Source of the DNA: Paenibacillus whitsoniae
GTDB lineage: Bacteria > Bacillota > Bacilli > Paenibacillales > NBRC-103111
NCBI RefSeq assembly: GCF_003955665.1
Contig: NZ_RXHU01000034.1
Location: 3,682-67,681 of the forward strand
Reading direction: 5' to 3'
DNA length: 64,000 nt
Shown piece after piece: positions 38,296 through 47,770 of this stretch. How positions within the stretch are numbered: position 1 is the first letter of the stretch; each line of letters opens with the position of its first letter. The position numbers and the translations under genes were made by a program. The notes below the pieces were generated by a model. It searched no databases and was not told the origin of the DNA. It saw nothing but the letters and a program-made list of their open reading frames with translations.

Positions 38296-38357
38296 ATTAT
38301 ATAAATCATCATTCTACGGTCCTAGTAGGGAATCTTTCGAAGTTTATGGTAATCTTC
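38296..38357 (-). promoter_or_regulatory. Locus B promoter with candidate operator (permease operon)
   Basis: Minus strand: gaagatt (38357-38351), ccata, then tcgaaa, with tataat at 38301-38296. The same elements in the same order and nearly the same spacing precede the GH52-like gene (40591-40653), so both may be targets of the local YesN-type regulator. Confidence 0.55.
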
Positions 38358-38367
38358 TGTTCTTTTT

Positions 38368-40545
38368 TCAAGATTCGACACAATACGCGATGGTTCGATC
38401 TTCCAAGCTCGAGATCACCATAGGCACAGTCCCCTTTTCCCAATCCGCAAACAATAGAATGGGCACTTGAAGGGAACCTCGAATGGGGGCAAAAGATTTT
38501 GTCCCACGGACCGCATCATATACGAATCCTGCTGCTGCATCTAGATATCCGAACACGGCTACCCCTCTTGGATAGAAGCTCAAGCTGTTGCCGTAAAATG
38601 TTTCGAAGAACATCGCAAGTTGCTGCGAGTTCGTCGTACTTTGCCAGCTCCAGTAGTTTTCCGTGAGATGTAGAAGGTCCAGCCCTCGATATGCCGCAGC
38701 GATGTCTCGGAGCATATTCATGGAGATCCACCCCACCTTACGAGAATGGCTTGCCAGCCCTGGAACAAAGATACTCTTATCCTGCATATCGATATAACTG
38801 GTGTGACGGCAACCATATCGGCCCAATGTTTTCTCTGAAGCCAATGCCATATCACGATAGAGCCTTCCATCGCGCAAGCCTGTTTGATGACCGACCATAT
38901 CGAGCAAAGATAGACCGTTAGGCGTGTATATATGATAGGCATCCCAACCAAGAAGCTCGCCTGTCTGAGGTTCCCCAGTCCATGGATCCACCGTGCCGTC
39001 CATCGTTCGTGATAGTGTAACGGCGTAATGGTCGTCCAGCCAACCGAACTCTTCAATCGTAGCAAGGGCGGTTTGGGTAAAATGATCATACGCCTGTAAC
39101 TCCAGCACTCCAACGTGCCGCAAGATCTGAGTCCCAGCCTGAATTGCCGCCAAGGACTTCACACCTAAATATACTTGTTCAGAGCCATATTGAATGGCTG
39201 GCGATGCATCATCTACCGTATTGGCGCAGCCTTTGTCTGGAATTCCATTGCCCGTCGTATCACAACGAACAATAAAGTCCATTAATTGACGGATAAAACC
39301 CGCGTGTTGCACAATCGTCGCGTCTCTTCCTGTTCGTCTCCAATGCGTGTAAGCAAGCAAAATGTAATTCGTGCTCTCCTCGACTTCCATCTCATGGTGA
39401 TAATACTGTTTCGTGCTATCGCCAAAAACACCCATATCGTGTGATAAAAATAAGGTGCCCTCACCTCTTGCTCCCAAGACTCGCTGACCATCTTTGCCGA
39501 ACAACGGCCATTCATTCAGCTCAAGCTCTAGCAACTCTGGCCAGAAGGCTAAGTAGAAAGGTCCTTGCGTATATTCAACATCCACCGTGGAGTGGAAGTA
39601 ACAATTCCCCTCCCACACGGTGAACCAGTCTTGGCCGTTATCCCTCACAACCCACCACGTATTCATTAACCAAGCGTGCAATGTTTGCGCCAACAATTTA
39701 GAGGTGGTATCACCTAGCGTGTGATTGGATATAATACGATCCACTTTGATCGAATTCTCTCGCACATCATCGGCATGCTGGATCGACCAACTCACGACCT
39801 GTTCCACATTCTCAAAGCGCGCTGTGTATTTGAAAGGGCAACGTTTCCCCAGAACGTTTAGCAGCGGTTGATCCCATACACACCAAGCGAGTGCAAGCGT
39901 CGTCCCTTTCCTCCCTTTGCGCAATGAGAACGGTGCCGTAATACACGCTCCATCCCACTCGCCTGATAAAATAGCAATGTGATCCTTGCAAGCAATTATT
40001 TCTTCATTAGAGCGGATTGCTTGACGATGGTCATCCTCTTCGTAAGGACGTAAAATCACCGAATTGTACGTCGTCTCAAGATGGCCTGACGCTGGATGAA
40101 CTTGGAAGTCGAACCCTTTGCCCGAAAAGCCAAGAAACACCTTGCCTTTTACGATTTCGTCGTACTGTGCTGTCCATCGAAACGAAGAGGGTAATCGTTT
40201 CACTTCTAATTCCAAGTAAACAACCGGTACAGTACTGAAGAAATTATCTCTTGGCCGAAAAGGAATGCGTGCCGTCAGCTTTACATGAATCCCTGTTGTC
40301 GGGTCAATACCGCATAATGACATCGTCGTGGCCGTGATTTCTTGATCCATGAATTCGAAGGATTGCTCTTCACCAGCGAGAGGCAAGGTGATGATGCGGT
40401 CTCCCAGATCGATACCCGCATGAAGTTGAAGCGGTAATCCGGGATGGTTACCGTGTCTTACTAGAAAAGCTTGATGATTGGCTGGATCCCAGGCAAGTCC
40501 CAACCTTGATCCCAGCACTGTTAATGCATCTCCCATTAATTGCAA
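38368..40545 (-). CDS. GH52-like (alpha/alpha)6-barrel glycosidase
   Basis: 725 residues starting at a TTG (40545) with a well-spaced aggagg site; the nearby ATG is out of frame. There is no signal peptide. The second half resembles GH52 beta-xylosidases and the related DUF4965 barrel: W-E-G-N-C-Y-F-H-S-T-V-D at 311-322 (E312 aligns with the GH52 nucleophile region), L-S-H-D-M-G near 378, W-S-W-Q-S-T near 650 and F-Y-P-R-G-V-A-V near 677. It is probably a cytoplasmic exo-glycosidase acting on products imported by locus B. Overall similarity to classic GH52 is low, so it may be a separate subfamily. Confidence 0.65.
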   Translation of the reverse strand: MQLMGDALTVLGSRLGLAWDPANHQAFLVRHGNHPGLPLQLHAGIDLGDRIITLPLAGEEQSFEFMDQEITATTMSLCGIDPTTGIHVKLTARIPFRPRDNFFSTVPVVYLELEVKRLPSSFRWTAQYDEIVKGKVFLGFSGKGFDFQVHPASGHLETTYNSVILRPYEEDDHRQAIRSNEEIIACKDHIAILSGEWDGACITAPFSLRKGRKGTTLALAWCVWDQPLLNVLGKRCPFKYTARFENVEQVVSWSIQHADDVRENSIKVDRIISNHTLGDTTSKLLAQTLHAWLMNTWWVVRDNGQDWFTVWEGNCYFHSTVDVEYTQGPFYLAFWPELLELELNEWPLFGKDGQRVLGARGEGTLFLSHDMGVFGDSTKQYYHHEMEVEESTNYILLAYTHWRRTGRDATIVQHAGFIRQLMDFIVRCDTTGNGIPDKGCANTVDDASPAIQYGSEQVYLGVKSLAAIQAGTQILRHVGVLELQAYDHFTQTALATIEEFGWLDDHYAVTLSRTMDGTVDPWTGEPQTGELLGWDAYHIYTPNGLSLLDMVGHQTGLRDGRLYRDMALASEKTLGRYGCRHTSYIDMQDKSIFVPGLASHSRKVGWISMNMLRDIAAAYRGLDLLHLTENYWSWQSTTNSQQLAMFFETFYGNSLSFYPRGVAVFGYLDAAAGFVYDAVRGTKSFAPIRGSLQVPILLFADWEKGTVPMVISSLEDRTIAYCVES

Positions 40546-40590
40546 TGTTCATTCCTCCTGAAAGTTCACATGTAGCGAAGTATAAATCCA

Positions 40591-40653
40591 ATTATAAAAC
40601 TAGCCTATTCCAACTGAAACTGGAGCAAGTTTCGATTTACTATGACAATCTTC
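40591..40653 (-). promoter_or_regulatory. Locus B promoter with candidate operator (GH52-like gene)
   Basis: Minus strand: gaagatt (40653-40647), gtcata, then tcgaaa, with tataat at 40596-40591. It matches the permease-operon promoter at 38296-38357 within one base of spacing. Confidence 0.55.
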
Positions 40654-40688
40654 GGAAAATCACGGCGTCTAAAAAAAACAAAAAAAAA

Positions 40689-40712
40689 GACCGTACCTCA
40701 CCAGGCACGGTC
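40689..40712 (-). terminator. Terminator after locus B regulator gene
   Basis: gaccgt-cc/gg-acggtc stem, followed on the minus strand by eight T, a G and eight more T. Strong. Confidence 0.9.
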
Positions 40713-40728
40713 CATCCCTTATTTTAAG

Positions 40729-41817
40729 TTAGGATTTCATACGTTTCTTATAGTCCAGCGGACTTAACCCGTAGTGTTTCTTGAACAGCTGCGAGAAGTA
40801 CGTTACATCTTCATAACCTACTTGATTGGCAATCGTATAAATTTTCTCTGACGTTTCCATCAATAGATTTCGCGCTTCCTTCATTCGAATGGCTACGGTG
40901 TACGTTCCAATCGTCATCTCAGTTTCTTGCTTGAATAAGGTGCACATATAGGTTTTATTCATGGCGACATGATCCGCAAGATCCTGTAAGTTAATCTGAT
41001 CACCATAGTGCTGATCGATGTAATGCTTGATTTTATGAATTACCTTCACCGATTGCTGATCGCGGATGCCTCGCATAGTGTCGACTAATTCGTTCGCACC
41101 TTCCTCGAGCCTCCGCACCGCGCATAATCGAAAATAGCTTCGAACTGCTTGAAGCGTAAGCGTCGCATCTCCGAGTCCAAAATCATTTCCTTCCTCAAGC
41201 TTCAAATTGAATCGTTCAGAGGAGAGTTCTTCGATAATTGTACTCAGCCATAAGTTGCTAAGCGGGTTCAGCAAGTTAAAGTTCCCTTCCACCCATCCTT
41301 CCAGCAACTCCAACGTCTCAACGATAAGTAATGGAAGTGTTTCCACATGCAGGGTGCGGATATGTTCGAGCCACTTGTCCACCATTTGCTTATGATGGGG
41401 CAACTTTCTTAGCATTAACTGAGCAGCATCACGATTGCGATCTTCATCCAGCCTCTCTTTAGCCTTATCCAAGGCACTGAAAAGAATTTCTTCATCTACA
41501 GGCTTCAGAATATAATCCAGAGCATGAAGCTGAATGCTCATTTTCGCATATTGAAAATCGTCATAACTCGAAACGACCAGGCAACGCACCCATGGATAAC
41601 GTTGATTAACCTCACCGATTAAGGCCAACCCATCCATGACAGGCATCCGGATATCCGTTATACAGAGATCGACATAATGAAATTCCAGCCAATCCAAAGC
41701 TTTTGCACCGTTGGCTGCCGTACCTGCAACAACCGTTGTATGATTATAATTTTCTATGGATGCCGATAAACTATCTCGGATCAGGGAGGAGTCATCGACA
41801 ATAAGTACACGTATCAT
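40729..41817 (-). CDS. YesN-type response regulator (locus B)
   Basis: 362 residues. The receiver domain has the D8-D9 acidic pair, phospho-acceptor D55 in C-I-T-D-I-R-M-P and the L-K-P lysine near 105. A short linker of about 130 residues precedes an AraC double helix-turn-helix (about 265-360) with M-N-K-T-Y-M-C-T-L-F-K-Q-E and G-Y-E-D-V-T-Y-F-S-Q-L-F-K-K-H. Only three bases separate it from the kinase gene. It probably activates the permease operon and the GH52-like gene through the gaagatt/tcgaaa element. Confidence 0.93.
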   Translation of the reverse strand: MIRVLIVDDSSLIRDSLSASIENYNHTTVVAGTAANGAKALDWLEFHYVDLCITDIRMPVMDGLALIGEVNQRYPWVRCLVVSSYDDFQYAKMSIQLHALDYILKPVDEEILFSALDKAKERLDEDRNRDAAQLMLRKLPHHKQMVDKWLEHIRTLHVETLPLLIVETLELLEGWVEGNFNLLNPLSNLWLSTIIEELSSERFNLKLEEGNDFGLGDATLTLQAVRSYFRLCAVRRLEEGANELVDTMRGIRDQQSVKVIHKIKHYIDQHYGDQINLQDLADHVAMNKTYMCTLFKQETEMTIGTYTVAIRMKEARNLLMETSEKIYTIANQVGYEDVTYFSQLFKKHYGLSPLDYKKRMKS

Positions 41818-41820
41818 CCG

Positions 41821-43626
41821 TTAATTCTCCTTTATCTTTTTGGGGAATATGACACTGACTCTCGTGCCTCCATCCTCTGAAACACGTTCAACCCGAATCC
41901 CGGTAAGGTTATGATGCGGGTAATACGTCTTGAGACGGTAGTGAACATTCAACATCCCGATCCGTGACAGCTGCAGAAATTCTTGTTCGGTCCTCACCTG
42001 ATTGAGCGCTTCTCTGATCTCACTCAACTTCTCATTAGAGATACCAATTCCATCATCTTCAATATCGATGCGAATATAGTCGTGTTCATAACGGTAAGCT
42101 GTGATTTCCACACGCAACTTCTCACCTGTCATTTCGTAACCATGCTTGATACAATTCTCTACAATGGGCTGCAAACAGGCTTTAAGACACGCTGACTCCG
42201 CAATGTTATGATCGATTTGAAAATGAAACTCCAGTTCACCTGGATATAGGTTATTCATGATATGCATGTAATCTCGAATATGATTAATTTCCTCTTCTAG
42301 GGTAACCAAAGATTCTCTGTAATTCGATGTATAACGAAGCATATTGGAGAGGGCTACCGTTGACTTGCGAATCTGTTGATGCCCAGCCAAATTGGCCATT
42401 GCATTTATCGATTCTAACGCATTGTAGAGAAAATGCGAATTAATTTGCGATTGCAAGGCAGACAAGACAGCCTGCTGTTGGACCACCTTGGATTCCGCTA
42501 ACAGATGAATTGAATCGTCAATCCGATCCAGCAGCAGATTGTATGTTTCCGCCAAATCCGCGACTTCATCCGTGCCTTTTACATCAGTTCGTATATCAAA
42601 TCGACCAAGTTTTGTTGTATTTATCGTCCTACGGAGCAGCTTCATTCGTTTCGTAATGGAATGCGATACAAGATAGACGAGTACAATGGCACTGATTAAA
42701 CTTGCCAAAGCTATTGCCATCGTCCAATTTCGAATCTCAATAATGCGTTCTGCCAAATCTCGATATGGCACAAATACGATAACATGCCAATTTACTTTGG
42801 GAATCGACTGATACACAATCATCTGTTGATGATCTTGATCATAGACATAGCCTGATGCCTGATGACCCATTTTCGCTAAAATATCTGCATCTAACTTCGT
42901 ATCAATCATCTTCAAATCTGGGGCTGAAATAACACTTCCATGTTCATTCGTAATCAACGCTTGCCCATTTCGACCCAGCTCAATCTGATTAAGAATCTGC
43001 TGAGTCGGCATTAAGGAGATATCAACAGCCAGGTATACGGTTTGTTCATTATATATGATCTTTTGCACATAGGTAAGGATGGGAAGCTCGATGCTTTTTC
43101 TGTTACTATTTTTGTAATCTTGACGCAATTGAACAAAGGACTGCATGCGTCTCGAATCTGTCAAACGCTCCATAAATCCTGATTTTAGAAAAGAAAAATC
43201 CGTATCCAAAACGGTATCCATATTACTATTGCGATATACGATCTGATTTCCATTTTCATTATAAAGCACAATTGAAAGCGTTTCCTGATGAAAGTTAATG
43301 TAGGGCTGGATAATTCGATTTTCCATATCTTTAATTTTACTGTAATTGCTATACGAATCGCCTGGCTGTACGTTCGCCCAATCCTGAAAGTCCAGACTCA
43401 AAATCAACATTTGAAAAAATTGCTCATTATCATTAATATAACGCGTTAAATTTAACGTCGCTTGCTTCAAAATTTGATTGCTGAAACGCTGGGCATCGGA
43501 TTCAATCGCTCGTGCGCTTTTGTAATAACTGAAGCTGCCAATCGTAATAACAACCAAGATGACAATGCATGAGATCATGAGAATGAGCTTCCATTGCAAG
43601 GAACTTTTGATAAAGTTGTACAACAA
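41821..43626 (-). CDS. YesM-type sensor histidine kinase (locus B)
   Basis: 601 residues from a TTG start at 43626 (ggaggg ribosome site, tataat box at 43658-43663). One transmembrane helix near 13-33 and a second near 302-322 enclose a Cache-like extracellular sensor, followed by HAMP (about 323-378), a His_kinase domain with H398 in I-N-S-H-F-L-Y-N, and HATPase_c with N-C-I-K-H and D-D-G-I-G. The usual Pro before the phospho-acceptor His is Ser here. Partner of the regulator at 40729. Confidence 0.93.
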   Translation of the reverse strand: MLYNFIKSSLQWKLILMISCIVILVVITIGSFSYYKSARAIESDAQRFSNQILKQATLNLTRYINDNEQFFQMLILSLDFQDWANVQPGDSYSNYSKIKDMENRIIQPYINFHQETLSIVLYNENGNQIVYRNSNMDTVLDTDFSFLKSGFMERLTDSRRMQSFVQLRQDYKNSNRKSIELPILTYVQKIIYNEQTVYLAVDISLMPTQQILNQIELGRNGQALITNEHGSVISAPDLKMIDTKLDADILAKMGHQASGYVYDQDHQQMIVYQSIPKVNWHVIVFVPYRDLAERIIEIRNWTMAIALASLISAIVLVYLVSHSITKRMKLLRRTINTTKLGRFDIRTDVKGTDEVADLAETYNLLLDRIDDSIHLLAESKVVQQQAVLSALQSQINSHFLYNALESINAMANLAGHQQIRKSTVALSNMLRYTSNYRESLVTLEEEINHIRDYMHIMNNLYPGELEFHFQIDHNIAESACLKACLQPIVENCIKHGYEMTGEKLRVEITAYRYEHDYIRIDIEDDGIGISNEKLSEIREALNQVRTEQEFLQLSRIGMLNVHYRLKTYYPHHNLTGIRVERVSEDGGTRVSVIFPKKIKEN

Positions 43627-43683
43627 GGATGCCCTCCTTCCTTTCTATCTAGCATGCATTATACACCTTAAATGGTTACTTGT

Positions 43684-45618
43684 TTAGTATTGTTTGAACT
43701 GAAGGATAACAGCATCATTGGCGGCCACTTTTACGGTAGATCCTCCCTCGCCATGCTGTGGATCTCTGCCGTACAAACTTTCGCCAACTTCCCAACCCTC
43801 TCTCAGGATTAGCGATACCTCTCTTGCATCGGGTGAATAATTTATCAGCACACAAATTCGTATATGAGAACTAAGTGCATGCTCGGTTACCCCAATGTGT
43901 GGCTCCTTAACTTGAACAACCCTATTACTGCGTACGTCCCTAGAAATTACTTCATACAATTTCCAGTATGGATAAAGCTCTGGAGTGTAGCTTACCCCTG
44001 GTTGTGTAGACATCGCCAACTCCAGTGGCAGTGCGCAGAAATACACAGTTCCCTTGCCATAAGTTGCTTTGGTCAGAACTGGATTGCCATCCGTTTCCAC
44101 GGCTAAAACTTCAGCACAATCATTGCTGAAATCCAGTTTAAATGTGCTTGGAATTGACAATGGAATGTCGCCGTGCTCATCTTGAAGGATCGCAATGGCT
44201 TCACTTGCTCTCCGACTGCGATTTTGCACGGTTAAGCCCGTTAACTCGGAGAAATTGAGCATGTATCCATCGTTCGAAGATACATAAAGAGTTGCTCCCT
44301 GACGAACTTTATTCAGCAACTGCTCCCAACGCTGCTTCGGTACGCCATATACGCCTGTTACACAAGGCAGCATATAGAAATTAGCATCCGGGATCGGTTG
44401 ATCCTCGAATCGGAAATCGATATCAAAGCCCGTTTGCTTCGCTAATAGAAAGGCTCCGATGGCTGTTGCCCAATGATCCTGTGTACTGTTTAGGATACAA
44501 ACCGCCTCAACACTGTGTGCAGGTAATTTCCCAAACGGCATATCTTGAATGACTTTTTTGAGAGTGCCCATCTCTTGAAGCGCAGGCTTTATTCGCCCTA
44601 CTTCTGTTATTAGGCCAAGTTCACCTTCGCAAGCTACCCAATCATAGGGTGCATGATTAAGCTTCGTTTGATCATTTGCACACCACCATAATAAGCCTGG
44701 TAGACCATGTGCCCACTGAGATAGCATGCTTGTACGGGCAAATGCTGCAGCGACTTCCTCACTGCACACCATTGGACCCATGGTCCCCATTTCTTCAGCG
44801 AAGCAAGGTTTCTCACCAATTTGCGCATACAACAGACTTTCCATAGTGGCGTGAATCGTTGGACGCATAGAAGTCAATGGATCAAAATCCATATATGGCG
44901 TCCAGAATGGGTATGGGTGTGTTGTTAATATATCGGTGAGCTCCCCTTGATCCTGCATCGTCCAGTTGCCCTTTGCCTGCAGGCTGTGCATGCCCGAAAT
45001 AAGCGGTCGCGTTGCATCAGCGGCCTTAATCGCGTTCGCAACCGACGCTGTCCATACGAAAGCTTCTTCCTGGGAAGCCACTTTTCCCATCACATTACAC
45101 TCGTTCCCAAGGTCCCACGCAATGATAGTGTCATTATGTTTCATATGATTCACGAAATATCGCACGAAACGAACCTGCCAGCGGATCGCGTCGGGATCGG
45201 TCAAAATCGCTTTGCCTCTTAGTGCTGGCGGGACGAATAACCGACCGCTCATCCATCCTGTAATCAAGCCAACTATTAACTTGATGTCATATTTCTTTGC
45301 GATTTCCGTAAAAGCCTGGAATCGCTCCATCATGACAACGGACATCCCTGCTCTCCCAGCCTCAGTATCAGGAAGTCTCTCTTCCCCAAAGCGGTAACCG
45401 AAGTGTTGGCCTTCACCCGAGTACATATTCTCAATGGGTTGAAAGTCGGGCCACAGCGGGAATACACGAATAACCTCAATGCCCGCTTGGGATAATCTTT
45501 TCAAATCGATTTCCACTTGCTCCGGCATCCAGTCCGACCACATCGCGGTTCCAGCATGTGAGGCCCAATAATTACAGCCAACAAAAAAAGTGCTTGGCAG
45601 ATCTAGTAAATGATTCAT
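43684..45618 (-). CDS. GH5-like TIM-barrel glycoside hydrolase
   Basis: 644 residues, no signal peptide. The TIM barrel (about 10-370) shows clan GH-A catalysts: E173 in L-G-N-E-C-N (acid/base) and E276 in F-A-E-E-M-G (nucleophile, in the usual Glu-x-Gly context). The C-terminal part (about 380-644) contains a GATase-like/beta-galactosidase trimerisation-type fold and a small beta domain. The combination recalls GH5 or GH42-like exo-beta-mannosidase or beta-galactosidase types; the subfamily is uncertain. It is divergent from an AraC regulator at 45747 that likely controls it. Confidence 0.8.
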   Translation of the reverse strand: MNHLLDLPSTFFVGCNYWASHAGTAMWSDWMPEQVEIDLKRLSQAGIEVIRVFPLWPDFQPIENMYSGEGQHFGYRFGEERLPDTEAGRAGMSVVMMERFQAFTEIAKKYDIKLIVGLITGWMSGRLFVPPALRGKAILTDPDAIRWQVRFVRYFVNHMKHNDTIIAWDLGNECNVMGKVASQEEAFVWTASVANAIKAADATRPLISGMHSLQAKGNWTMQDQGELTDILTTHPYPFWTPYMDFDPLTSMRPTIHATMESLLYAQIGEKPCFAEEMGTMGPMVCSEEVAAAFARTSMLSQWAHGLPGLLWWCANDQTKLNHAPYDWVACEGELGLITEVGRIKPALQEMGTLKKVIQDMPFGKLPAHSVEAVCILNSTQDHWATAIGAFLLAKQTGFDIDFRFEDQPIPDANFYMLPCVTGVYGVPKQRWEQLLNKVRQGATLYVSSNDGYMLNFSELTGLTVQNRSRRASEAIAILQDEHGDIPLSIPSTFKLDFSNDCAEVLAVETDGNPVLTKATYGKGTVYFCALPLELAMSTQPGVSYTPELYPYWKLYEVISRDVRSNRVVQVKEPHIGVTEHALSSHIRICVLINYSPDAREVSLILREGWEVGESLYGRDPQHGEGGSTVKVAANDAVILQFKQY

Positions 45619-45746
45619 GATAAGTTCCCCCTAAAAGAAATGAATGATTGCATATCCTAAGCGTACAAAATATCCATTACTTACTCTATAATAGAACTAT
45701 CAAAAAATATAACGATTCTATTTATCAGATCTGAGGGGACTAGTTC
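45619..45746. promoter_or_regulatory. Divergent control region, GH5-like gene and AraC regulator
   Basis: AT-rich spacer with tataat at 45687-45692 on the plus strand as likely -10 for the AraC gene. A 7-bp inverted repeat aatagaa (45690-45696) / ttctatt (45716-45722) overlaps it and could be the AraC binding site. Confidence 0.45.
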
Positions 45747-46682
45747 GTGATTCAAATTAACCAACCTTATTTTGAGCAAAATAAAAACCAAAGCGGATTG
45801 CGCGATATTGATCGACCTTTCTATGTTGGTATCCAAAATACGGAAGATGAAGGGTACCAAATCGCTTCACATTGGCATTATCATATGGAAATCATCTACG
45901 TCTCAGCAGGAAATGCTTGGATAACGATTGGTAATGAAAGCTTTGAAGCTACCGCGGGCTCGTTTATTCTCATTCATCCGTGTGAAGTTCACAGTGTCAG
46001 GATTGCAACGAATCAACCCTCCAGACACTATGTCATTGGCTTTGATTCTGAGTTGTTGAACCCAATGCCGCAGCTTGCTTTCGAGTTGCAGTATTATTTG
46101 CCATATACGACTCCCTTGTACGGACTTCAAAAATGGATTCAACCTGAATCCACTGACCTAGCTCCCTTACACGCATTAGTCGAGAATATGTACAGGGAAT
46201 ATCAGGCCAAGGCATTTGCCTTCGAATTAGCAGTGAGCTCCAGCATTTACAAACTCATTCTCTGGCTGCTTCGCTATCAGCGCACGCTTTTTTCCCCATC
46301 TGCTGCTGAGAATATCATCGATGACTCGGTCAAAATGGCTGCTCTTCGAGAGGTCCTCATCACGATTAATGAGAATAGCTCTCTGCCGATTACGGTTGAA
46401 GAAGCTGCCAAGATGTGCATGATGAGCTACAGCCAATTTGCTCGGTTCTTCAAACAGGTAATGAATACCACATTCACACAATACGTCATGTTCATCAAAA
46501 TACGAAGAGCCGAGCAGCTTCTGCTCGACCACACGAAAAGTATAACGCAAATTGCATTAGAGACTGGTTTTCAAACTTCCAGTTATTTCATTAAACATTT
46601 CAAGCGCATCAAAGGCATTTCTCCAAAACGGTATCGAAAGGAGCGGTTGCATTTGGAGGTGGGTGCAGTTAAATCGCTGTAG
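45747..46682 (+). CDS. AraC family transcriptional regulator
   Basis: 311 residues from a GTG start with a gagggg ribosome site. The N-terminal cupin sensor has H-W-H-Y-H-M-E-I-I-Y near residue 40 and H-P-C-E-V-H near 80. The C-terminal double helix-turn-helix (about 205-300) has V-E-E-A-A-K-M-C-M-M-S-Y-S-Q-F-A-R-F-F and G-F-Q-T-S-S-Y-F-I-K-H-F-K-R. It is divergent from the GH5-like gene and most likely regulates it in response to a sugar. Confidence 0.92.
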   Translation: MIQINQPYFEQNKNQSGLRDIDRPFYVGIQNTEDEGYQIASHWHYHMEIIYVSAGNAWITIGNESFEATAGSFILIHPCEVHSVRIATNQPSRHYVIGFDSELLNPMPQLAFELQYYLPYTTPLYGLQKWIQPESTDLAPLHALVENMYREYQAKAFAFELAVSSSIYKLILWLLRYQRTLFSPSAAENIIDDSVKMAALREVLITINENSSLPITVEEAAKMCMMSYSQFARFFKQVMNTTFTQYVMFIKIRRAEQLLLDHTKSITQIALETGFQTSSYFIKHFKRIKGISPKRYRKERLHLEVGAVKSL

Positions 46683-46694
46683 TTTCAGTAGACA

Positions 46695-47580
46695 TTAAAC
46701 CCGCTGTACCCTCCTGACTCCGTAAGGTTCTATTTCTATTTTGCCTGCTACTATTTCTGTTGTAAGGCAATTTCGGACAGATTCCTTAAACTCAACGAAC
46801 TGGGAATGGGACGTATAATTGAGAAATATCGCTATCTCTCCGCTGGGGTGATTTCTCGTAACGACTTCTACTTCCGCAGGGGCATGAACCCAAAACTCTA
46901 ATGGATCGATAAGAGGAATATTATTTAATAGCTGGTCCGTGTTTTCCTTTGTGAAAAACGTGCCAAAGTAAATGACCTCACCTCGCCCAACCTTATGTCG
47001 AACTATGGCTGGACTGTCTTTATAATAATCTGTTGTATATCGCGCTACAACCTTTGTTTGCGGTGAATCCACTTGCAGAATTTCATTAAGGCATCATATA
47101 TGCACGGTTCGATCGGTCCTTATATCCGCTCCTTGGGCCCATCACTAAGGTCCCCCCTTGTTCTACATAAGCGGATAACAAGGCTGCATCCTCCTTGTCT
47201 AAAAGTTGAGCATTTGGGGAAAACAGTACTTTATATTTATACAAATCACCCTGTTGTTCTATTACTTGTATGGAAATCAGATCCGTTAACACATGCCACT
47301 CATTTAATTACTGATAGATGGCTTCTTCAAGTCTTCTATGTGGTTGATTGCCATAATGATTCAAACCATGCCATAAAGTTTCTGCACCAAATGTACAAGT
47401 CCGCCATCGAAAAAACAATACACTATCCGCTCCATGCGCGATAGATTGCCACGCCCAAAGACGCATTTGGCCAGGTTTAGGCGTAACTTGTAAATAATCG
47501 CCAAATCCCTGTTGATTCAACACACTGCCTGACTGTCCCCCCAGGTCCTGCCTGCTGTTGCCTACTATCTTTTCCGTAAC
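46695..47580 (-). pseudogene. GH42 beta-galactosidase C-terminal remnant
   Basis: Joined minus-strand frames give the last third of a GH42 beta-galactosidase. They start in the barrel (V-T-E-K near 47570, then P-G-Q-M-R-L-W-A-W-Q and F-F-R-W-R-T-C-T-F-G-A-E near 47400). The trimerisation domain follows (Y-V-E-Q-G-G-T-L-V-M-G-P-R-S-G near 47140), then the C-terminal beta domain ending R-R-V-Q-R-V. Frames are broken near 47300 and 47080, and everything before the second catalytic Glu is missing. It is a decayed gene. Confidence 0.82.
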
Positions 47581-47721
47581 GCAGTAGGATAATCTTAATT
47601 ATCCTTTAGGGAACAATCTGTTTAACGGTTTATGGAACATTTCTATTTATATATGGAATTTGACACAGAAGCAGCAGTATTTCCTCATAGACACATCCCA
47701 ACTTAAGTGGTATTATATTGG

Positions 47722-47739
47722 TATTAAATAAATTTAATA
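47722..47739. promoter_or_regulatory. 8-2-8 palindrome before the AraR-like gene
   Basis: tattaaat-aa-atttaata, a perfect inverted repeat 32 bases before the start codon. Position and symmetry suit an operator for autoregulation by the GntR-type helix-turn-helix protein that follows, though its sequence differs from the B. subtilis AraR box. Confidence 0.45.
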
Positions 47740-47770
47740 TTGGTCTTATACGAATGGTGGTCCCCCCGGG

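Noticed and set aside
43273..43286. cre-like sequence tgaaagcgtttcct
   Set aside because: It lies inside the kinase coding region far from its start and lacks the final CA of the consensus. It is probably chance.
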